DNA of 5,497 nucleotides, taken from the NCBI GenBank assembly GCA_020631315.1, contig JAHDHM010000078.1:1-5497 (forward strand). The letters run 5' to 3'. The notes beneath the pieces were generated by a model. That model was not told the origin of the DNA. It saw only the letters and a list, made by a program, of their open reading frames with translations, and did no database searches. Source of the DNA: Acidimicrobiales bacterium (GTDB lineage Bacteria; Actinomycetota; Acidimicrobiia; Acidimicrobiales; Poriferisodaliceae). The translations under genes and the position numbers were made by a program. Below are positions 1 to 4,704 of this stretch, piece by piece (positions within the stretch are counted from its first letter, which is position 1; each line of letters begins with the position of its first letter).

Positions 1-33
1 ATCGGCACCCGGGTACGAGACCCGGGTGCCGAT
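1..33 (-). terminator. GC-rich hairpin, likely terminator of the 95-1720 protease gene
   Basis: Perfect inverted repeat: 13-base arms at 1-13 and 21-33 (atcggcacccggg and its reverse complement). A further t14-a20 pair leaves a 5-base loop. It lies 62 bases beyond the stop codon of the protease gene in its direction of transcription. Any U-run would fall outside the window, so intrinsic termination cannot be confirmed, and a gene on the other side could share it. The symmetry and stability make a transcript-end role the best reading. Confidence 0.65.
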
Positions 34-60
34 GGCCAACTGCAATTGCTGCGATGTTCA

Positions 61-85
61 GACCGGAGGGCGATGCCGTCCGGTC
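61..85 (-). terminator. Hairpin just after the protease stop codon
   Basis: Inverted repeat with 7-base arms, gaccgga at 61-67 and tccggtc at 79-85. Inside it are a mismatch and three further pairs (69-71 with 75-77). It begins 9 bases past the stop codon and precedes the larger hairpin at 1-33, so the gene may end in two hairpins in series. No U-run follows it. It could be a 3'-end stabiliser instead of a terminator. Confidence 0.4.
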
Positions 86-94
86 ACGGCTGGA

Positions 95-1720
95 TCAGTT
101 CCAGCTGACGCTGGACCAGGAGAGGCTCGACCAGCTCACGCCGGACCAGCTCGAACCTGACCACGAGGACCCGCTCCAGCTGCTGCCCGACCAGGATGAA
201 CCCGACCAGGTGGAACCCGACCAGGTGGAACCCGACCAGCTCGAGCTCGACCAGCTGGAGCTGCTCCAGCTGCTGCTCGACCACGACGAACCCGACCAGG
301 TGGAACCCGACCACGTCGAACCGGACCACGTGCTGCCCGACCAGCTGGAGCTGCTCCAGGTGGAGCCGGACCAGGTGGAGCCGGACCAGGTCGAACCGGA
401 CCACGTGCTGCCGGACCAGGTCGAACCCGACCAGGTCGAGCCGGTGAAGTCCGTGTCGCCGGTGATCTCGGTGCCGTCCGGGAACGTCGCGATGACGGTG
501 CCACGGGCGTCGTCGAGCGAGCCGGTGCCGTCCGACTTGGCGTGCGGCTGATCGAACCCGGCGACATCGAGCCCGGCCGAGCGGCTGACGTTCAGGTAGC
601 CGGCGCCGTTGCTCTTCGAGAGCTTCAGCGAGCCGATCTGCGAGCCGGTCCAGTCGTCGGACCAGTGGGGGCCATAGCTGGACTGCTGGCTGTTGTTCAG
701 GGTCCAGTCGCCGCCGGCAGAGCTGGCGTCGGCGCCGAGCATCAGGGCGGCCTTGACCTCGTCGGGGGTCATCGACGGGTCCTGGTCGATCAGCAGCGCG
801 GCAGCGCCGGAGACGACCGCAGCTGCCTGCGACGTGCCGGAGCCACGCATGAAGCGATCGTCGATGAACGCCGACGGATACTCCTCAGCCAGACGAGAGC
901 CGGGCGATGCGAGGGCCAGCACACGCTCGCCCGGAGCGGTGATGTCCGGTGTGCGCTCCTTGTCACCACCGTTGCTGAAGTCGGTCGTCTGCGTCGACAG
1001 CTCGGACGATGCGGCGACGGCGACGACGTACGGCGACAGCGCCGGGTTGCCGAGCGACTTGCCACCGTCGTTGCCGGCGGAGACGACGACGACGATGCCG
1101 GCGTCCCACGCACGCTCGACCGCGGCGATCAGCGGATCCGTTGCCGGGTCCTGGCCACCGTCGGTGCGGTAGGCGAGGTTGATGACCCGAACGCCGGTGT
1201 CGTCCTTGGTCTCGATGACGAAGTCGATGGCCGCGATCACCTGCGTGACGTCCACCGAACCGGAGTTGTCGGCGACCTTCATCGACAGGATCGTGGCGTC
1301 CGGGGCGATGCCACGGAAACCGCCCTCGACACCGTCGTTGCCGGCGATGATCGACGCCATCGCGGTGCCGTGGCCGAACGAGTCACGGTTGTACAGCTCC
1401 GGGATGCCGGCTTCGAACGACAGATCCGGCCCGTGGTAGAGCTTTCCCTCGCCGTCGAGACCGGGAACGTCCGCGACGCCCGTGTCGATGACGGCGACGG
1501 TGACGCCCTCACCGGTCACCCCGGCGTCGTACAGCGCCGTTGCTCCGATCCGATCGGCGATCTCGCCGATCGTGAATGAATCTCCTGCGTGCTCCTCACC
1601 CGATGTGAGGGCACCACTGATACCCGGGAGCATCAGGATGACAGCGAGCATCGCGGCCGTAGCGGCGCCGAGACCCCGCCGGCCAAGGTGCAACACCTTG
1701 AACCTCGGTGACGTGAACAT
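95..1720 (-). CDS. Secreted S8 (subtilisin-like) serine protease with 23 Trp-pentapeptide repeats at the C-terminus
   Basis: The product is a 541-residue exported serine endopeptidase. Residues 1-37 form a signal peptide: basic start with Arg14-Arg15, hydrophobic stretch 16-31, and a Ser-Gly-Ala cleavage site at 35-37. The Arg pair hints at Tat export, but Sec is equally possible. The S8 triad is intact: Asp79 (VIDTG), His117 (GHGTA) and Ser297 (GSGTSQAAA), with oxyanion Asn217 (SAGND). Only about 40 residues lie between the cleavage site and Asp79, too few for an I9 propeptide. The core ends with GAGYLNVSRSAG (372-383), matching the last helix of subtilases. Residues 426-540 are 23 five-residue units ending in Trp, and the last residue is Asn541. 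The start was chosen by alignment with the paralogue at 1906-3693 and by the AGAAGGG site upstream; in-frame ATGs at 1753 and 1780 are less likely. I see no cysteine. The natural substrate is unknown. Confidence 0.93.
   Translation of the reverse strand: MFTSPRFKVLHLGRRGLGAATAAMLAVILMLPGISGALTSGEEHAGDSFTIGEIADRIGATALYDAGVTGEGVTVAVIDTGVADVPGLDGEGKLYHGPDLSFEAGIPELYNRDSFGHGTAMASIIAGNDGVEGGFRGIAPDATILSMKVADNSGSVDVTQVIAAIDFVIETKDDTGVRVINLAYRTDGGQDPATDPLIAAVERAWDAGIVVVVSAGNDGGKSLGNPALSPYVVAVAASSELSTQTTDFSNGGDKERTPDITAPGERVLALASPGSRLAEEYPSAFIDDRFMRGSGTSQAAAVVSGAAALLIDQDPSMTPDEVKAALMLGADASSAGGDWTLNNSQQSSYGPHWSDDWTGSQIGSLKLSKSNGAGYLNVSRSAGLDVAGFDQPHAKSDGTGSLDDARGTVIATFPDGTEITGDTDFTGSTWSGSTWSGSTWSGSTWSGSTWSGSTWSSSSWSGSTWSGSTWSGSTWSGSSWSSSSWSSSSWSSSSWSGSTWSGSTWSGSSWSGSSWSGSSWSGSSWSGVSWSSLSWSSVSWN
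101..445 (-). repeat. 23 tandem 15-bp units encoding (S-G/S-S-T/S-W) pentapeptides
   Basis: The end of the protease gene is a tandem array of 15-bp units, each with cca (Trp codon on the minus strand) at the same phase. The protein units are mostly SGSTW, SGSSW and SSSSW; the first is TGSTW, and the last three are SGVSW, SSLSW and SSVSW. There are no charged residues in the array. The DNA units are more diverged from each other than in the paralogue's array, suggesting an older or less recently homogenised expansion. Changes in copy number by whole units would keep the reading frame. Confidence 0.95.
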
Positions 1721-1731
1721 TGGTTGATCTG

Positions 1732-1738
1732 CCCTTCT
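1732..1738 (-). promoter_or_regulatory. Ribosome binding site deciding the protease start at 1720
   Basis: On the minus strand this reads AGAAGGG, 11 bases before the ATG at 1720-1718. The same AGAAGGG occurs before the paralogue's start at 3693. Because both proteins then begin with Met-Phe and align without gaps through LHLGRRGLG, this site favours the 1720 start over the upstream in-frame ATGs. Confidence 0.6.
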
Positions 1739-1829
1739 GCGTTCAGTTGCCATCGAAGAGAACGGCAGTTCCGGGCCCACGCCTTGAGCTGCTGGCCATG
1801 ACGAAACGATGACGTTTTGGTCGGGACGC

Positions 1830-1862
1830 GACGAAGGACGCCCGCGTGGGGCGTCCTTCGTC
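1830..1862 (-). terminator. 15-bp-stem hairpin, likely terminator of the 1906-3693 protease gene
   Basis: Arms gacgaaggacgccc (1830-1843) and its exact reverse complement (1849-1862) flank a 5-base loop. One more pair (1829 with 1863) extends the stem to 15 bp. It starts 43 bases after the stop codon in the direction of transcription. What follows is not a U-run, so this would be a U-less terminator of the kind common in high-GC actinobacteria. It separates the two protease genes into different transcripts. A smaller 6-bp inverted repeat (1863-1868 with 1880-1885) lies between it and the stop codon. Confidence 0.7.
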
Positions 1863-1905
1863 GAGCGCGCCGTCGAGATGCGCTCAGTTCATGTCGGCGA
1901 TGAGG

Positions 1906-3693
1906 TCAGTCCCACTCGGCTCCCGACCAGCTCGAGCCGGACCACGTCGAACCAGACCACGTGCTGCCCGACCACGTCGAACCAGACCACGTGCTGCCCG
2001 ACCAGGTCGAGCCACTCCAGGTGGAACCGGACCACGTCGAGCCAGACCAGGTGCTGCCCGACCACGTGGATCCAGACCAGGTGCTGCCCGACCACGTCGA
2101 CCCGGACCACGTGCTGCCCGACCACGTCGAACCAGACCAGGTCGACCCGGCGAACGTCACGTCGCCCACGATCTCGGTGCCGTCGGGCGTCAGAGCGATC
2201 GCCGAGCCACGAGCGGCGTCGAGACTGCCCGAACCGTCGGATCGAGGATGGTCCTGAGCGACGCCGATCGGTCCGTACTGGACGGCACGAGCGATGTTGA
2301 TCCAGCCGGCGCCGAGCTCCTTGTCGAGCTTGATCTTGCCGAGCTTGTCGCCGCCCCACTTCTCGGCGAGCTTCTCGAGCCCTGCGGTCGCTTGGGCCGA
2401 ATCGGCGATCTTCGCCTTGGCCTCGGCGACCTTCGCCTCTTCCTTGGCCACCTTCGCCTCGGCCTTCGCGACGTTCTTCTCGGCCTTCTCGATCTCCTTC
2501 TCGTCGCCGGCGGCGAGCGCCTCGGCGAGATCGGCCTGAGCCTCGGCGAGCTTCTCCAGCTCCTTGGCGACCTTCTCACGTGCCTTGAGCACGTCGCCCC
2601 ACCCGTCCAGTTCCGTCAGATCGCCGGTGAGGGTTTCGACGTTCTTGTCCTTGTGGGCCGCCGACAGCGTCCGGTCCTTCTTGTCGTCGGCGCCGAGCAT
2701 CAGCGCGAGCTTCACGTCGTCGGGCGTCAGGTCCGGCTGGGCCTCGAGCAGCAGCGCCACTGCGCCCGACACCACGGCGGCGGCTTGACTGGTGCCGCTG
2801 CCACGGAGGAATCGATCGTCGATGAAGGCACCCGGGTTCTCCTGGACGAGGCGCGAACCGGGAGCGGCGAGGCCGAGCACACGGTCGCCTGGTGCGGTGA
2901 TGTCCGGTGCCCGGTTCTTGTTGCCGTTGTTCGAGAACGACGAGACCTCGAGGCCGTCCTTGTTCGACTGCCCACTCGAGGCAACGGCGATCACGTACGG
3001 CGACAGCGCCGGGTTGCCGAGGCGGCCGGTCTCGTCGCCGTCGTTGCCAGCGGACACGACCACGACGATGCCGGCGTCCCAGGCACGCTCGACGGCCGCG
3101 ATCAGCGGATCGGTCGACGGGTCGTCACCGCCGTCGGTGCGATAGGAGAGGTTGATGACGCGGGCACCGGTCTCGTCCTTCGTCTCGATCACGAAGTCGA
3201 TCGCGGCGATGACCTGGCTCACGTCGACGGCACCGGTGTTGTCGGCGACCTTCACCGACAGGATTCGGGCGCCGGGAGCGATGCCCTGGAAGCCCTGCCG
3301 GCCCCGCTCGTCGCCGGCGATGATCGACGCCATCACCGTGCCGTGACCGTACGAGTCGCGGTTGTAGAGCTCCGGTACACCCGCCTCGAACGACAGGTCG
3401 GGCCCGTGGATGACCTTGTCGTCGCCGTCGAGGCCCGACACGTCGGCCACGCCGGTGTCGATGACGGCGACCGTCACGCCCTCGCCGGAGAGGCCCAGGT
3501 CGTAGAGCTGGGCGGCGCCGATCTCCTCGGCGATCTCACCGATCGTGAAGGAGTCCGTGGCGTGCTCCTCACCAGAGGTCAACGCACCACTGATCCCCGG
3601 CAGCAGCATGACCACGGCCAAGATCGCCACGGTCGCCATGCCGAGGCCTCGTCGACCCAGATGGAGCGCCTTGCCCCGCATCGTTCCGAACAT
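1906..3693 (-). CDS. Secreted S8 (subtilisin-like) serine protease with coiled-coil insert and 16 Trp-pentapeptide repeats
   Basis: The product is a 595-residue exported serine endopeptidase, paralogous to the one at 95-1720. The signal peptide (1-37) has the same LHLGRRGLG start and GISGA cleavage region. The triad is Asp79 (VIDTG), His117 (GHGTV) and Ser302 (GSGTSQAAA), with oxyanion Asn217. As in the paralogue, no I9-type propeptide fits before the core. Residues about 366-447 are Ala/Lys/Glu-rich and predicted helical, with heptad-spaced Val408, Val415, Val422 and Ile429 and a break near AAGDEK (394-399). This suggests a helical hairpin lying between the catalytic-Ser region and the final core segment GAGWINIARAVQ (461-472). 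Residues 515-594 are 16 Trp-ending pentapeptides; Asp595 is last. The start is set by AGAAGGG six bases upstream and by the paralogue alignment; an ATG at 3717 is less likely. There is no cysteine from Met1 on. The substrate is unknown. Confidence 0.93.
   Translation of the reverse strand: MFGTMRGKALHLGRRGLGMATVAILAVVMLLPGISGALTSGEEHATDSFTIGEIAEEIGAAQLYDLGLSGEGVTVAVIDTGVADVSGLDGDDKVIHGPDLSFEAGVPELYNRDSYGHGTVMASIIAGDERGRQGFQGIAPGARILSVKVADNTGAVDVSQVIAAIDFVIETKDETGARVINLSYRTDGGDDPSTDPLIAAVERAWDAGIVVVVSAGNDGDETGRLGNPALSPYVIAVASSGQSNKDGLEVSSFSNNGNKNRAPDITAPGDRVLGLAAPGSRLVQENPGAFIDDRFLRGSGTSQAAAVVSGAVALLLEAQPDLTPDDVKLALMLGADDKKDRTLSAAHKDKNVETLTGDLTELDGWGDVLKAREKVAKELEKLAEAQADLAEALAAGDEKEIEKAEKNVAKAEAKVAKEEAKVAEAKAKIADSAQATAGLEKLAEKWGGDKLGKIKLDKELGAGWINIARAVQYGPIGVAQDHPRSDGSGSLDAARGSAIALTPDGTEIVGDVTFAGSTWSGSTWSGSTWSGSTWSGSTWSGSTWSGSTWSGSTWSGSTWSGSTWSGSTWSGSTWSGSTWSGSTWSGSSWSGAEWD
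1912..2151 (-). repeat. 16 tandem 15-bp units encoding SGSTW pentapeptides, with a 30-bp supra-period
   Basis: The protein units are AGSTW, then 13 SGSTW, one SGSSW and one SGAEW. In the DNA, two kinds of 15-bp unit largely alternate: type A (plus strand cca-sgt-gct-gcc-cga) and type B (cca-cgt-cga-acc-aga and close variants). The middle serine is AGC in type A and TCG/TCC in type B. The 30-bp pair 1942-1971 is identical to 1972-2001. The protein sequence is far more uniform than that of the array at 101-445. Confidence 0.95.
2398..2598 (-). other. Region encoding the coiled-coil (helical hairpin) insert of the second protease
   Basis: This stretch encodes residues 366-432 of the protease at 1906-3693. 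It is very rich in Ala, Glu and Lys with heptad periodicity (VAKAEAK, VAKEEAK, VAEAKAK). The paralogue has a short Ser/Gly/Trp-rich linker (roughly residues 337-363) at the corresponding place. The flanking sequences align in both proteins, so this is a local module gain or loss. Its function is unknown; a spacer, oligomerisation or partner-binding role is inference. Confidence 0.75.
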
Positions 3694-3699
3694 CTCGCG

Positions 3700-3706
3700 C
3701 CCTTCT
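3700..3706 (-). promoter_or_regulatory. Ribosome binding site deciding the protease start at 3693
   Basis: On the minus strand this reads AGAAGGG, six bases before the ATG at 3693-3691. It matches the site before the paralogous gene and supports this start over the in-frame ATG at 3717, which would add eight residues absent from the paralogue. Confidence 0.65.
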
Positions 3707-3795
3707 CTGCAGCCCACGTGTTGCCTGCCGACAGGTCAACGACACATCGAATCGTGCACTTGAGCCTCAGAGCTCCCGTGCGGGCCCGAACGCGC

Positions 3796-3823
3796 CGGAG
3801 GGGCACCCGTGGGCGCCCCTCCG
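3796..3823 (-). terminator. Hairpin after folE, likely terminator
   Basis: Nine-base arms cggaggggc (3796-3804) and gcccctccg (3815-3823) enclose a mismatch and a further three-base GC stem. It begins 27 bases past the folE stop codon. No U-run follows. It would end the folE transcript upstream of the protease gene, whose promoter must then lie within about 3694-3795; I could not pick out a convincing one there. Confidence 0.6.
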
Positions 3824-3850
3824 TACGTCGATTCGGTTGTTCGCCCCGGC

Positions 3851-4555
3851 TCAGGGGTTGAGGAACTCCGCACGGGTGTGGATGTTCTCCCGGAAGCAGC
3901 CACCGAGTGCGGTGGTGCTGGTCTGGGAGTTCGAGTCCATGACACCGCGGGACTTCACGCAGTAGTGCGTGGCGTCGATGCTGACGGCGACGTCCTCGGT
4001 CTCGAGCAGGGTCTGCAGCGCGACGAGGATCTGGCGGGTGAGACGCTCCTGGACCTGCGGACGCTGAGCGAAGAACCGCACGATGCGGTTGATCTTCGAC
4101 AGCCCGATGATCTTGTCCTTCGGGATGTAGGCGACCTTGGCGAAGCCGTCGATCGTGACGAAGTGGTGCTCGCAGGTGCTGGTGAGATCGATCTCGCGGA
4201 TCTTGATCATCTCGTCGGCGCCCATCTTGTTCTCGATGACCGACAGCTTCGGGAACTCGGCGTAGTCGAGGCCCGAGAAGATCTCGCGCACGTACATCTT
4301 GGCGATGCGATGGGGGGTCTCGGCGAGGCTGTCGTCGGAGAGATCGAGGCCGAGGGTCTCGACCACCTCGGTCATCGACGCCTTGATGCGTTCGTACTTC
4401 TCCTCACGGGTGAGGCCGTTGTCGATCATCGGCGTCTCGAGGCCATGGGCGACGAGGGTGTCGCGCACCAAGGTGGCTTCGGCGCTGATCTCAGGACGTT
4501 CGGCGAGCAGTACCGCGATCTCGTCCTCGAGGCTGTTGTCCGGGGCGACCGTCAT
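3851..4555 (-). CDS. folE: GTP cyclohydrolase I
   Basis: This cytosolic enzyme converts GTP to 7,8-dihydroneopterin triphosphate plus formate, the first step of tetrahydrofolate (and biopterin) synthesis, and works as a homodecamer. The product is 234 residues. Zinc ligands are Cys128 and His131 in [12 protein letters not shown] and Cys199 in HYCVKSRG, with catalytic His130 and His197; the Cys-to-Cys spacing of 71 equals that of the E. coli enzyme. [34 protein letters not shown] and TTALGG are family hallmarks. The body resembles E. coli FolE closely, with an N-terminal extension. The start is uncertain. An ATG at 4576 would add seven residues, but their codons include ACA, AGG and CGA, rare in such genomes, and its ribosome site would be buried in the hairpin at 4577-4616. 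The 4555 start has AAGGAAG upstream. No other folate gene is in the window. Confidence 0.95.
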   Translation of the reverse strand: MTVAPDNSLEDEIAVLLAERPEISAEATLVRDTLVAHGLETPMIDNGLTREEKYERIKASMTEVVETLGLDLSDDSLAETPHRIAKMYVREIFSGLDYAEFPKLSVIENKMGADEMIKIREIDLTSTCEHHFVTIDGFAKVAYIPKDKIIGLSKINRIVRFFAQRPQVQERLTRQILVALQTLLETEDVAVSIDATHYCVKSRGVMDSNSQTSTTALGGCFRENIHTRAEFLNP

Positions 4556-4576
4556 GTTGTCTCGCTTCCTTGTCAT

Positions 4577-4616
4577 CGGACCGCTTCTCGGGTGGGGGGA
4601 GGTGGAAGCCGGTCCG
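4577..4616 (-). promoter_or_regulatory. Inverted repeat in the folE leader, next to the start codons
   Basis: Arms cggaccgcttc (4577-4587) and its reverse complement with one bulged base (gaagccggtccg, 4605-4616) flank a 17-base, C-rich (in RNA) loop. The stem ends directly at the upstream candidate ATG and 21 bases before the preferred one. It could tune folE translation, or partly terminate read-through from the antiporter gene. There is no U-run. Either role is inference from position and pairing. Confidence 0.4.
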
Positions 4617-4630
4617 GTGTCTCCTGGGGT

Positions 4631-4645
4631 GCCCGTCTTTCGGGC
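4631..4645 (-). terminator. Small hairpin between antiporter gene and folE
   Basis: Arms gcccg (4631-4635) and cgggc (4641-4645) enclose a five-base loop, about 60 bases after the antiporter stop codon. With only five GC pairs and no U-run it is a weak candidate for ending the antiporter transcript. If the promoter at 4657-4682 is real, this hairpin lies at the very 5' end of the folE leader. Confidence 0.25.
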
Positions 4646-4656
4646 GCATGTGGTGT

Positions 4657-4682
4657 AACGGATGCAACAGCCGATTTGTTCC
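4657..4682 (-). promoter_or_regulatory. Possible ECF-sigma promoter for folE
   Basis: On the minus strand this reads GGAAC (4682-4678), 17 bases, then CGTT (4660-4657). This matches the general form of actinobacterial SigE/SigH/SigR-type promoters. It sits in the intergenic gap upstream of folE in the correct orientation and would give a leader of roughly 90 bases. A nine-base match can arise by chance, and no sigma-factor gene is in the window. Confidence 0.35.
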
Positions 4683-4704
4683 GACCCTCACCTGGTGGGA
4701 CATG

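Noticed and set aside
101..445. Possible CRISPR array because of regular short repeats
   Set aside because: Units are contiguous 15-mers with no spacers and encode a regular peptide in frame with a protease.
54..551. Plus-strand frame with DQVEP-type repeats opposite the Trp-pentad array
   Set aside because: The 15-bp period makes every frame repetitive and open. The minus-strand frame has the signal peptide and catalytic triad in continuity, so the acidic repeat is a by-product.
542..1579. Plus-strand open frame of 345 codons opposite the first protease
   Set aside because: It lies antisense to the catalytic core, has no recognisable motif, and its composition is typical of a shadow frame in GC-rich DNA.
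1942..2136. Repeated CACGTG palindromes that could be binding sites
   Set aside because: They arise from the Thr-Trp codons ACG-TGG preceded or followed by fixed repeat bases inside the coding array, so coding constraint explains them.
3720..3760. TTGACC (minus strand) as a -35 box for the second protease gene
   Set aside because: At 17 bases spacing the -10 hexamer would be TGGGCT, which lacks the conserved A at position 2; too weak to report as a promoter.
1846..3861. Long open frame on the plus strand (671 codons), antisense to the second protease
   Set aside because: It mirrors a well-supported S8 gene, reads as low-complexity Arg/Gly/Leu/Val-rich sequence with no recognisable domain, and is open because high-GC codons of the true gene avoid stops on the other strand.
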